A stretch of 64,000 nt of DNA. It comes from Centrapalus pauciflorus (lineage: Eukaryota; Streptophyta; Magnoliopsida; Asterales; Asteraceae). How positions within the stretch are numbered: position 1 is the stretch's first letter; each line of letters starts with the position of its first letter. This document shows positions 1 through 10,999 of the stretch, piece after piece. Both the position numbers and the translations under genes were made by a program. The notes below the pieces were generated by a model. That model was not told the DNA's origin and searched no databases. It saw only the letters and a program-made list of their open reading frames with translations. Location: the NCBI GenBank assembly GCA_020465985.1, contig JAANYP010000179.1, positions 125,095 to 189,094 on the forward strand, given 5' to 3'.

Positions 1-1691
1 AATGGTGTATAAAACTACATGAATCTTGTACAATCAAGTTGATTATACCTAGATACAGGAGTAGAATCGAACACTTTAGCAATAATCTCGACGGATTGTC
101 GTTTATGAGAGAAACGATAGATTCGAGCACAGATTCGAAATCGCCTGATTAGATTCGAGTGTATAGATTCGAAAACAGTAAGTATTAAATGACTTCAGTG
201 TTGACCTATATATACTACCAACCTTCGAATCTAAGGCCAGACTCGAATCTACTGATAGATTCGAAGCTTTCCCAATTCGAGTCTGCCCTAAACTCGAAAA
301 CACCAAACACTTAGAAAAATTTCGAAAATTTTTGAAATAACTTCAACTTTTTCAACCTTTTTCTACGGTATCGTGTAACAAGATAAACTATGCCAAATCT
401 TTTACCCTAAGCACAAGATACTTCACGCAATGTTTATTTTATCCAACTCTGAATGCACCCTCAGTAATTTTTGACCTTTTACCTAAGTAAAAATTGAACT
501 AAAATAAAATAAAATAAAATAAACTAAGATGAAATAAAATAAGATAAAAATAAAATTTTGACCAAAAATTTAATCTAGACTTAAGCTATACTTATAAAAT
601 TTACAACCTAAGCTAAATACCAAACAAAATCTTTTTTATGAGAATAGTCTAAGAAAGGTTCAATCAGATAGCGATGTCTGCTACTCACTTTCAGTACTTA
701 AAACTTTCACACTTAGGAATTTTTGATTCCTTTGATTGTTTGTCGTGACATACTCATTTAGCCGATTGTTGGTATTTTACCCCTTTAAACATTCTACATT
801 TCGGAATATCCCTTGGCATTTTTATTTATCATGAAATTATCTTACGTGACTCAGACATAGACATACTTTTATGATCAAGGCACACAGACAAAGATTCTAA
901 CTTGTTTGTATTTGCAAACTTTCTTTAAAAGACAAACATCGGACACAGGTCTGTATTTTCATACAACAAAGTGTCTTAGTTTGACTTAAGGTTTATTTTT
1001 AAAGTTAGCAAGACAGCGGTGACAGGTCTGTACTTACGTACAACAAAGCGACATATCTGCTAACCCGAATCTAAACAGAGGCAACAGGTCTGTACTTACG
1101 TACAACAAAGTTACATGTTTTCGACTCTCAATTTTGTATGATTTTTCTATTCTTTCCATTTTAAGATGTATTTGATGTTGCCATACATCCCCAGAAAGTT
1201 TGCATACCTCATTTAGACTCAAAGTTTGTATGTCTTGTACATAAAAATTAAGACCGATTGGTCGTACATCTAAGTTAGTGACACGCTTGACTTTTTCTAG
1301 AATATTTTATTTGCCTTGAGACTCCCTATATGTATTATGCCTACCAACACATCAAACTAAACTAAAGTATAACACTTAGAATTTAGTTGCATTATGTGTG
1401 AAAGCCTAAACACTTAGAGATTGTAACGACTGTGCTAATTTTCGTCACTTTGAACCTATATATCTAAGACTTAACTCCTTTTCTGATATTCTCTTTTTTT
1501 TTGTATTTTTATGATTTTCTCTCTTTTTTCTTTTGTTTTTCATAAGAAATAGCAATAAAATAAGATAACCTACTAACTTACTAAGAATAGAAACTTACTA
1601 AAAATAGAAACTTTCCTAAATTAGCAGACTACTGTAAAGAAAGAAATACTATGACTATAAAAGAAAATAAGCTACTACTACTAAGGTCAAA
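1..1691 (-). other. Long 3' noncoding region of copia-1
   Basis: There is no coding sequence here in the element's orientation. The region is nevertheless closely matched to 24120-25690 of copia-2, including the block around GGTTCAATCAGATAGCGATG (657-680 here, 24713-24736 there) and three copies of a palindromic motif. Positions 1-300 are dense in ATTCGA/CTCGAA words. In copia-2 the same region is followed by extra ORFs and the 3' LTR, so here those lie left of the window. Confidence 0.8.
943..1114 (-). repeat. Three copies of a 32-nt palindromic motif
   Basis: Copies lie at 943-975, 1021-1052 and 1083-1114. The core TGTACTTACGTACA is an inverted repeat. In the element's sense orientation it reads TGTACGTAAGTACA and so contains GTAAGT, a perfect plant 5' splice-site core. 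The first copy is diverged at the loop. The same three-copy arrangement exists in copia-2. Confidence 0.75.
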
Positions 1692-4600
1692 TTACTCTGG
1701 GTTGCGCATTCCATTCAGTTGAATTAAATACTCAAACCGTGACTTATCAAATGCTTTGGTAAATAAATCTGCATTATTATCTTCTGTTGCCACTTTTACC
1801 AATTTGATTAAGTTCTTTTCAGCACAATCACGAATAAAATGATGCCTAATGTCTATGTGCTTTGTTTTGTTGTGTTTAACTGGATTATTTGTTATAGCAA
1901 TTGTAGATTGATTGTCTATCCTAATTGGAGTTTGAGTGTAAGCCAAACTGTAATCCCGCAATTGTTGTTGTATCCACAGAACCTGTGAGCAGCAACTACC
2001 AGCAGCAACATACTCGTCCTCGCACGTTGACACGGCTACTGATGTTTGTTTCTTGCATGGCTAGGATACAAATCTCCCTCCTAGGAACTGACAACCTCCA
2101 GTTGTTGACTTGCGCGTCAAGCTGCATCCTCCGTAGTCAAAATCCGTGAACGCCTCCAACTCTAGATCTCCCTCCGCGTGATACCAAAGTCCCAGCTTCG
2201 GTTTCGACTTGAGGTATCGTAGAATCCGCTTCACAGCTTTCATATGCATCTCCTTCGGATTCGCTTGAAACCTAGCACAAATACACACAGCAAACATAAT
2301 GTCAGGTCTTGAAGCAGTTAAATACATAAGTGATCCAATCATGGCCCGATATAAAGTCGGATCCACATCGGTATCACTTTCAGTACCCGGTCCGAGATTA
2401 TGATTCACTTGAATCGGTGTGCTGAAATGGGCAGTCAACTTTGTTCCTTCCATCCCGAAACGTTCTAATATGTCATAGACATACTTAGTCTGATGGATAA
2501 ACATCCCTTCCTTCTTCTGGTCAACTTGTAACCCCAAAAAGAAATTTAACTCTCCCTAGCACTCATCTCGAACTTAGACTTCATCACCTTCTCGAAATCT
2601 TTGCACATCTGTTCGTCTGATGATCCAAAGATGATATCATCGACGTACACTTGTACCAAGATAAAGTGTTCTCCCTTCCTCTTAACAAACAGAGTACTAT
2701 CTATCCTACCCCTTTCAAAACCGTTCTCTAACAGATGGTTGGATAGAGTCTCATACCACGCCCTTGGTGCCTGATGCAATCCGTATAGAGCCTTATCTAA
2801 TCGATATACTCTATCAGGATATTTTGGATCTGTAAATCCGGGCGGTTGTTCTACATACACCAACTCCTTCACTTTCCCATACAGGAAAGCACTCTTAACA
2901 TCTAATTGATATACCTTAAAGCCCTTGAAGGAGGCAAAAGCTAGAAACAACCTAATGGCTTCCAGCCTTGCTACTGGTGCAAATACCTCGTTGTAATGGA
3001 TTCCCTCCTCTTGGTTGAAACCCTTTACAACTAACCTAGCCTTGTTGCGCGTGACTATACCCCGATCGTCCCTTTTGCACTTAAAAACTCATTTGGTTCC
3101 TATGGCAATTTCCCCTCGAGGTAATGGAACTAACTCCCACACTTCTAGTTTCCTAAATTGCGAAAGTTCTTCCTGCATCGCTTCAACCCAGGAGTTATCC
3201 TTAAGTGCCATCTGCACATTCTTAGGCTCTACTTGCGATATGAAACATGAATAGAGACATGTGTGATATGCCTCGGAGTCGTTTATCATCGACAACAACA
3301 CAGTGTTGTTATTTAAACTACTCCTAGTCCTCACACCCTCGTTAGGATTTCCTATGATGCTTTCTAATGGATGGTTCTTGTTAATCTTAGAGGTCTCTAT
3401 CTCATCAACTCTTAGATTATCTCCTAAGTTAGATCCTATTTCACCTAATGGGGGAACAGGCTCAACTTCTACATTTTCCTCCTCGTGGACGTTTTCCTCA
3501 GAGGTGGAACTTGATGCTTGAGTCTGATTCTCAGTGGTAGGTGCTTCTTGATCAGCAACTTCTGGAGATCTATCTACAGTCGCAGCAGGCTCGGATGTGG
3601 ATTCAAACGTAGTCCTCGGAAAGATATGGCCATCGTCATTCAGGTGCAACGTCGCCATGTCTTTTTCGATTGTACCTGCATTATCATCCAAAGGAATGTT
3701 AAATGACTCAAATAACTTATCATAGTCAAATATCCATTCCGGACCTGTTTGGGGTTCATGTGTATAACTTGTGACTTCAATGTTATACACAATCTCAACA
3801 GTACCATTTGTTTTGTTAAAAACCCGTTTGTTTGGTGAGTTCGGCACATAACATAGAAAGTATCCTTCGTCAGCCTTTTCACCAAACTTTGGTTGATGTT
3901 TTGTTCGTAAAAGAGTGCATGGTACCCCAAACGGTTCGAATCCAGTTAAATTAGGTGGTCGTTTATTCAAAATTTCATAACATGTTTTGTTCAAAGATTT
4001 GACTGTAAGGACTCGGTTTAAAATATGGCACGCGGTATTCACTGCCTCCCCCCAAAACATGGTAGGAAGCTTTGAATCCGAAAGCATAGTCCTTGCAGCC
4101 TCAATCAATGTTCTATTTTTACGTTCGGCCACCCCATTTTGTTGAGGTTCATATGGTGCACTGAATTGATGCACTATGCCCTTTGATAGGCAATATACAC
4201 CAATTATAGTGTTTTTGAATTCAGTCCCATTATCACTACGAATATTTTTAACCCTTGTTCCGTAGGAATTCTCCACTTGGTCTAAGAACCCGATGAGCTT
4301 GGAAGCCGTCTCGTCCTTCGTACCTAAAAAGAAAACCCAAGAAAACCGTGAGTAATCGTCAGTGATAACTAAACAAAACCAACTACCTCCTATACTCCTT
4401 TTGTTGATAGGGCCGAAAAGGTCCATATGCAACAAATCGAATGTTGAGGTTATGGAGTTCTGCTGCTTGGACTTGTGTGTCTTCTTATGTTGCTTGACCT
4501 TCATGCACGGTAGACACTTGTCCTCGAACTGAAAGCTCTTCATTGGCACACCCTGCACCAGTCCATTCTTCGTTATGTAGTTCATCTTTCTTAGGTGCAG

Positions 4601-5080
4601 GTGAGCCATGCGTCTGTGCCACAGTACCGATTCCGTCTCCGAAGCTTTGGATAATAGACAGATTGGCCCCATCGAAGTCTCCGGCTTGTTCATATCCAGC
4701 ATGTACAAGTCGTTCTTCCTTGGCGCCCGCATCAATACCCATTCTTCAGGAATCTTGAATCCCGGCTTTAGCACTAACGCCTCAGTGTCAGTAAATAATA
4801 CTGAGTTCTTCTTATCACAGATTTGAGATACACTAATGAGATTGTGAACCAGTTTATCAACGTGATAAACTTGGTCCAACTTGATTGTCCCATTAGTGAC
4901 CACTCCGGTACCCGTGATATTTCCACCTTTGTTACCCGCGAATGATACGAATCCCCGATTCCCACCCTTGAAGTCTGTAAGTAGACCTCGTTCCCCTGTC
5001 ATGTGCCTGGAGCATCCACTGTCGACGAACCACTTGTTGTTTGGACCTGTGGTAATCTCCTGCACATGAAAGAAAATATG
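1692..5080 (-). pseudogene. pol: copia-1 pol (protease-integrase-RT-RNase H), broken
   Basis: The frame continues from gag after one TAA. Domains in order: copia aspartic protease with DSGCS (WFVDSGCSRHMTG near 5020); GAG-pre-integrase HHCC zinc region (H near WHRRMAHLHL, then CLPC); integrase core (LLHMDLFGP, RSDNGTEF, and a Glu in the QNGVAERKNR region); reverse transcriptase with YVDDIIFGS near 2640; RNase H ending at 1692. Breaks seen: TGA at 3086-3088 where copia-2 has TGG; a one-base loss near 2556-2560 relative to copia-2; a TAG near 2058-2060. The protein would cut, copy and integrate the element in virus-like particles and the nucleus, but this copy cannot make it whole. Confidence 0.92.
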
Positions 5081-5086
5081 TTAGTT
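5060..5086 (-). promoter_or_regulatory. Candidate branch point, pyrimidine tract and 3' splice site at the gag-pol boundary
   Basis: On the minus strand the gag stop sits inside AACTAAC, which matches the plant branch-point consensus. It is followed by a T-rich tract (TTTTCTTTC) and TGTGCAG|G, a good 3' splice site whose AG is at 5061-5060. The same arrangement occurs at 29032-29059 in copia-2. This suggests, without proving, that pol is reached by splicing rather than by reading through the stop. No conserved donor could be identified by eye. Confidence 0.45.
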
Positions 5087-7957
5087 ATCACGGGGAACCC
5101 AAGCCATAACTGACTTGGTTATACCATTCTCGTCCACATACTTGAACTCTTTCAAATACCCATCTCGCCTTTCAGGTGACTTGAGCCTTTGAACTGGAGT
5201 CTGTTGTGGTGCCGAGTGATTTAAGTTCACTCTTTGCCTTGGAGTAGGCATTTGTTGTGGAGCTCTAGAATAGTTCCTATTATATGGCATTTCGGACTGT
5301 GATCCCTGAGCTCTTACCGGTGCGTACTGTCTAACTGGAGTGTGAGACCTAACTGGAGTGTGTGACCTGCTAGGTGTTGTGCTCCTATAGACTTGTTGTG
5401 GTGCTGACCTAGATTGATTAATGACACGATTCGGTGAATTTGTCCTAATCACTGCCTTTGGTCCAACCTTAACCGGTGTGTTTTTCACAACTTGTTTAGG
5501 TGTGCCCTGCACAGTCTTCTCGGTACTTTGAGAACTACTGGTGCTCGCCACACTGGTTGAGGGCTTAACAGGTGTTGGGTTTACTATCTTAGGTGTAACA
5601 TCGGCTTTCCTAAGCGGACAGTGAGAAGCAACGTTCCCCTTCTCGTGACATCTGAAGCAAGACATCTTATCTATGGACTTTTTGTGTGTTCCCTTAGATC
5701 TAGGTGTCTCACTAGTGTCTATTTCCTTTGGTACATCTATGGCGACTGGCTCATCATCCTGATCAGCCCAAGCAATTTTCTGTTTTCCTGCATGTGTTTC
5801 ACTGGAGGAAGACACAAATTTGACTTTCTTAACCTTGACGGTTGTGTCAGCCACCTTAGGTGTATTGTCTACTATAGGCTCTGGTGTCGGTGTAGGTAGG
5901 TCCTCTAAGTCTACTGATTTATCAGTTTTCTCCTGAGGCTGAGGCACATAGTTTGCATTGAAAGGTGGAGGAATTTCGTGAAATCCTAGACCTACGGGCT
6001 TTTTAGACTGTCTTTGGGCATCTAAAACTTTCCCTAGGTTTAGGCTTGAATTCCTCAACTTTTCCAACTTGCTATTCGCCTCTGCTACCTTTACCTTTGT
6101 TTCAGCTAGCTCTATGTCCTTGTCCTTAAGACTTTTGGTCAATGCCTCTACGTGCTCATACATAAGCTCTATCCTAACACACTGCTCACTTAGTTTGTCT
6201 TTTAGAACTATTACGTCTTGAGCATCAGCCTTAAGCTTTTCTTTAAGATCTTGCTTGATATCATTTAGGCTAGCATTTTCAATTTTTAAATTCTCATTTT
6301 GAGCAGTTATGGTTTTATGTGATTCTAAGACTAGATTTAACCCGTCGTTAGAATTAACCCACAACGCACATAATTCACGAAAAAGAGAGTAAGTCAGACT
6401 AACCTTTGAGTTATCAGATTCCACGTTGGCCATCTGAGCAGCAAACTCCAGTACTGTCTGATCATTCACCTTTTCTACCCACATCGGACTGCTGTCCCTT
6501 GTGGTCTGCTCTTCCCCATCACACCCAGTTTCTGTGACTTCAGCCATGAAGGCTCTAGCATTCGACTCAGGATGTGAACTCCAGTCATAGGTACCATCTA
6601 GATGTCTGTCTAAAGTGACATTGGATAGAAGACCCGCTAGGTTGGCTTGACCAGATGATGAACTTGGAAGGTATCGTTGTTGGGACTGATTTTGGAATTG
6701 TCCCTGATGCTGACCCTGCCCTTGGTATGTCTCCACCTTCGGTCTCTGACACTCCCTAGCGAAGTGTCCCAGTCCTTGACAGTTGTAGCATTTTACTTTG
6801 GACTTATCAAATCCTATCCCCTTGTTGTTCATCGTCAAATTCCTCCCAGTTCGTTTAATGAATCTCTTAACCCGTTGGGTTACCATGGCCAGTTGCCATT
6901 TAAGATCCATTTCCTCAAGATCATCAGGGTCGACCTGATCGTAGTCCTCATCCCAGAGAGCAGGATCGTTAATCTTCCCTTGAACACAATTCCCGTACGC
7001 GGCCACAAAAGAAGCAAGCAGATTCAAATGTTCTTCCGCAGATTTTGCGGTCATGGGCATCTTCGAATAGCTCTGAGATGTCGATGCCTGTTGCACTTGA
7101 GGCTGCGGTTCTTCCGATCTTCCTAATCCTAAGAACGCGCGATTCAATGTGTCATCAGCCTCTGCTGGTGACAACGTTTCTCCGGTGAAAAACGCTGTAG
7201 CAGTCTTCGGTTCGGCTGTCGCTGAAGGTTTTGTTGTCTTTCCAAAATACATTGCTGGATTCTGGACTTGTTCATAATCAGTTTCGGCCTTCAGTAGCTC
7301 GAAGTGATATGCCCGCAACGTTCCCACAATATCATCCAGAGATTGAGTGTAATACTTGTCCTCGTTCAGCTTGATCATTGCCACATACATAGCCCATTTG
7401 GCTGGTAAGGCATCAAGAAGCTTGTTGTTCTTGTCGGTGTCAGTAAACTCAATCCCGTGACTTTCAAGTTCCGTCAACAGGTGATAGAACCGGGTGATGA
7501 TATCATCCAGCTGTTCATCCTTTAACGCCTTGAAAATTGCAAACTGTTGTTTCAACAGCTCTGTACGCTTTCTACGAACCCTAGGATTACCCTCACACCT
7601 CTTCTCTAGAGACTCCCAAAGTTCTTTTGATGTCTTTTGAGTCCTAAATGTGTGCAGTATATCCTGAGGCAAAGCCATTCAGATTAGTGAGAAAGCTTTG
7701 TTTTCGGCTTCATACAATTTCTTATCATCCTCCTTCATCATTTGGTATGATAAGACTTTCTGACGGCCTTCAACTTCTGACACTGGTGGAATATATCCTT
7801 CGTCGATACACACCCACATGCGCATGTCATTAAAACGCACGAAATCGGTAAATCGATCTTTCCACCAGTAATAATCTTCGACTTTCATCAGCTTAGGCGG
7901 AGCGTTTGGCTTCCCGACCTCGTGGTCCATTTCTAGGAATTTTTGAAGATTAGACAT
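5081..7957 (-). pseudogene. gag: copia-1 gag, long, with two CCHC knuckles; single internal TGA
   Basis: Starts at ATG 7957 (MSNLQKFLEMDHEVG). One TGA at 7679-7681 interrupts the frame where copia-2 has an Arg codon, consistent with CGA to TGA. After it the frame runs 865 codons. Seen in order: retrotransposon Gag core; a zinc knuckle [14 protein letters not shown] near 6780; a coiled-coil stretch rich in K, E and L (about 6030-6330); a second knuckle [14 protein letters not shown] near 5640 in which the zinc-ligand His is Asn; a basic S/T/P/Q-rich tail ending WVPRDN. Gag forms the particle and packages RNA. The frame ends at TAA 5081-5083, and pol follows in the same frame. This stop is conserved in copia-2 and overlaps a splice-acceptor-like sequence. 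Confidence 0.9.
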
Positions 7958-8596
7958 CTTTTCGAAAGTAATTGAATTGACCTTAATTAATTTAATTCGA
8001 AACTAATGTGAATTAATTCTTTCGAATCTAGGTAGATTCGAATGTAATCAGATTCCAATTTATTTGGGATTAAATCCGATTAAGTGTTATAATTCAATTA
8101 AAATCGAAATTATGTCAGATTCGAAAAAGTCCTCAGATTCGAAGGTCAGACAAACTCGAAACTACAGCAGATTCGAAACACTATTCGAAACTAAGCTAAA
8201 CTCGAACTAAACTCGAAACTAAGTAGACTCGAGATCCTATTCGAATGAAGCACAAACTCGAAATAGATTCGAAACCCTCTGTATTAGACTCGAAAGGAGC
8301 GGATTTTGGTTAGACTCGAGACTAAGTGTAACCCTAATTACCCCTATTAAATTCGAGCGCCGCAAACTCGAAAAACGGCTAACACTTTGATTTTTTAACG
8401 TTTTGCAGATTAAATCAGTATTTTTCCAACGAAAAATAATGATTTCGATCAAAAACGTGAAAAACCACAAAGTATTTTCCGAATAAGAATTTGCTAAGCT
8501 TGAAAACACGATTTTGAGAGAAAAACCGTCCAACTAGCGTCAAGAAACCTAGAATGTATCTAGATGAACACGAAGAACACCAAGAACACTCCGTAG
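7958..8596 (-). other. copia-1 5' leader, packed with TTCGAA/CTCGAA words
   Basis: This untranslated leader between the primer site and the gag ATG has no convincing ORF. It contains roughly a dozen and a half copies of AGATTCGAA, AACTCGAA or ATTCGAAAC-type words spaced 10-40 bp apart. Confidence 0.7.
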
Positions 8597-8608
8597 GCTC
8601 TGATACCA
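8597..8608 (-). promoter_or_regulatory. Primer binding site, initiator Met-tRNA
   Basis: The minus strand reads TGGTATCAGAGC, the standard plant PBS complementary to the 3' end of tRNA-iMet. It lies two bases from the LTR edge (TG at 8611). Confidence 0.92.
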
Positions 8609-8610
8609 CT

Positions 8611-9275
8611 TGTAAGGTCTACCACTACGAGATCTATCTAGACGCGGAGCCGTCAACGAGTGCGGAATCCTCATTAACGGGTAGACGGAAACAACTCTCA
8701 ACTACAAAACACGGAGACTATCAGAGGCTGAACGAACGACACACGAACGATCCTACGAACTGATTCTCTCCGAAATGGCACTAACGCTGATGATAAACTC
8801 GAGATCGCTTTATGCTTAATCCCTCACGAATTCTGCAAAAAGTCTGATAATATCTCGAGTCTATCCCTAATTATAGACCCTGATTCGAGTCTGTTATGGG
8901 CCAAACTCGAATCTGGCCCAAGGCCCATTCGAGTTTGTCCACAATGACACTCTCGAATCTGGACTCATTCGAATCTAGGGCTACATTCGAATCTATCACA
9001 GATTCGAATGCCAAAGCCTTATATAATTCGAATCTAATCACTTAAACACCTAAGTGTTGAAACTTATGTTTTTACTTATGCTTGAATTAATCTTTGAACT
9101 TTATGTTTGAACTTCTTGTAATATGTTACATCAAGTTCAAACACACAATCAATAACAATCAAACATATATAAACATATATATCAAAACACTCGTTAATTC
9201 TCAATACTCTGAATATTACTTAAACCAAAATGTTAGATCGCTTAGACTGCTATCGTCACACAGGGTGTACCAACA
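8611..9275 (-). repeat. copia-1 5' LTR (665 bp)
   Basis: Bounded by TGTAAGGTC at 8611 and CCAACA at 9275, i.e. TG...CA. Its ends match the copia-2 LTR (TGTAAGGTCACC...GCACTAACA) while the middle is diverged. It contains repeated ATTCGAATCT words. Confidence 0.88.
9019..9028 (-). promoter_or_regulatory. Candidate LTR TATA box
   Basis: The minus strand has TTATATAAGG about 250 bp into the LTR, a plausible distance for the U3 promoter. No transcript start can be seen from sequence. Confidence 0.45.
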
Positions 9276-10278
9276 TTCATTGGAAAAATAAAATTGTGAG
9301 TACTAAGTTTCCAAAGGAGTTACCAACAACAAGTAAATGGTTGTCAAAAACAAGACAAATCTCCTCCCGGTAATAAAAACAAAACACAAAATACCCTAAA
9401 TAAAGAAGAGAAAGTAACAAAACTCACTTTCCTAAAAGGCTGAATACAAGGACAGACTGTTCATATCCTAAAATCTATTTTCCCTAATGTGTTGACAGTT
9501 TCCAAATAAACCCTGGTGAAGTAACAATTAAAACTCAATTGCACTAAGTGAGAAGGTTTGAAACTATATCATAACTAAGCTTAAACATGAGATTAATATA
9601 GGCCACTTTACAATTTAAATCTCAAACCAATGATCTAGCTAACTCTGTGTGAGTCATCTTATGTACTTTTACAGTTTATCATTTACAATCTAAACAATTC
9701 AAATATCAAATACACAGAAACCACATCAGTTTCATGAAATATTAAAATCTTGAAACAAAAAATAAATAAATTGTTAAAAAGCAGAAACCATATGGAACTC
9801 ATAAACTTGTAGACAAAACATAGACTTGCATTGAAATGATAAATGAATTCAACCAAATTATTAATAAAACCATATCTAGAAAGCAAACAACTTAACAGAT
9901 CTAGAATCCTACTTGAAACTTTCAACCCAAACTCAGATCTGGAACAAGATCGAAGCTCAAATCAATCGAGTGATAGCCCACCCACAAGACCACACTCGCG
10001 GAATCCGAATCGAAAATCAAACACAGGTTTAAAAGGAATCAAATCTTAAGCTTGAATCCATTCAACGAATGGGCTATCAATGCTTGTATGATGGCACCGG
10101 TTACGTGAGCAGTAGTGTGCACCATAGCAGCGGAAAGAAGAGGGGAGACTAGACACAAGGGGGTTAGGGTTTCAATGGACTTCTGGAAAAGTTGAAATAG
10201 GGACAATACCAACAGAGGATGGACAAATTAAAGTAGTCCGTATTTAAAGAATATTTCTTATTATTATTTTCTAAAAGT
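9276..10278. other. Non-TE flanking DNA, possible 5' leader of an interrupted host gene
   Basis: No known repeat family was recognised. The minus strand from about 10175 resembles a plant 5' UTR (a short AAACCCTAA-like tract and pyrimidine-rich stretch), then an ATG at 10125 opening a 28-codon ORF, then T-rich intron-like sequence up to the copia-1 LTR. A host gene cut by copia-1 is possible but weakly supported. Confidence 0.3.
10039..10125 (-). other. Small ORF (28 codons) in leader-like context
   Basis: The ORF starts MVHTTAHVTGAIIQALIAHS and ends at TGA 10039-10041. It could be a first coding exon, an upstream ORF or chance. No homologue is recognised. Confidence 0.2.
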
Positions 10279-10318
10279 ATAATATATATATATATATATA
10301 TATAGATATATATATATG

Positions 10319-10351
<33 letters not shown>
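10279..10351. repeat. (TA)n microsatellite, interrupted
   Basis: TA dinucleotides with a few TG/GA interruptions. It forms the left border of the small TIR element at 10352. Confidence 0.95.
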
Positions 10352-10572
10352 GGGTGGGTTCAATGGTGAACCTCTATGCATCGAAGAACCTTGAAAAACC
10401 ACAATGCATCGCGAGAAATCGTAATGCATCACGTGGAAGTTCATGCATCACGCGGAAATTGTGATGGATCACGTGGAAGTAATGATGCATCACGCGAGAA
10501 TTGTGATGCATTTGTGGTGGTGCATTGTAGTTCTTCAAGGTTCTTCGATGTATGAAGATTCTCCATTGAACC

Positions 10573-10575
<3 letters not shown>
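10352..10575. mobile_element. Small TIR element nested in (TA)n (family A', ~224 bp)
   Basis: The left end GGTTCAATGGTGAACCTC and the inverted right end GGTTCAATGGAGAATCTT open TIRs that can be followed for about 50 bp through the shared ATCGAAGAACCTTGAA. The middle carries several copies of ATGCATCACGCGGAAATTG-type subterminal repeats. Both borders are long (TA)n tracts. No coding capacity. Confidence 0.8.

Positions 10576-10657
<82 letters not shown>
10576..10657. repeat. (TA)n microsatellite
   Basis: An uninterrupted TA tract shared as the border of the elements at 10352 and 10658. Confidence 0.97.
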
Positions 10658-10659
<2 letters not shown>

Positions 10660-10999
10660 TTCAATGGAAAACCGATATGCACCGGAAAACTTCAGAAACC
10701 CCTTAGGACCGTTGATCTTGATGCAAGAAGCTAAAGAGGGCGGTGGCAGGATTGTAATTTTGTGCAAAATGCTGAAAAGTACGTGCATCTGAAATTTGGG
10801 CGCGGAAGGGCAAAGTCGTCCAATTTTTTTTTCACGGTTTTTAGAAACAAAAACATTTCCTCAGTTAATGAAACCGTTTATCTCTCTCCTCCCGATTTTT
10901 ATGCAGCGATAAGCAGGAGAAATTTGATTTTGATTTTGTTCCTAATATTTTGAAAGGAAACCCCAAGTTTTCGGGATTGTTCGCATAAAGATTAAAGCT

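Larger units (their letters stand above)
1..9275 (-). mobile_element. Ty1/copia retrotransposon copia-1 (SIRE/Maximus-like), 3' end outside window
   Basis: Reading the minus strand from 9275 downward gives a 5' LTR, a Met-tRNA primer binding site, a leader, gag, pol in the copia order (protease, integrase, reverse transcriptase, RNase H) and about 1.7 kb of 3' noncoding DNA that runs off the window. The SIRE/Maximus assignment is inferred from the long gag with two CCHC knuckles and a coiled coil, and from copia-2, a 12-kb relative with an extra ORF region after pol. Gag and pol each carry disabling changes. The 3' LTR is not in the window, so a target duplication cannot be tested; the 5-bp right flank is TTCAT at 9276. 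Confidence 0.9.

Noticed and set aside
4485..4826. ORFs in other frames within copia-1 integrase
   Set aside because: Shadow frames of pol with no recognisable motif.
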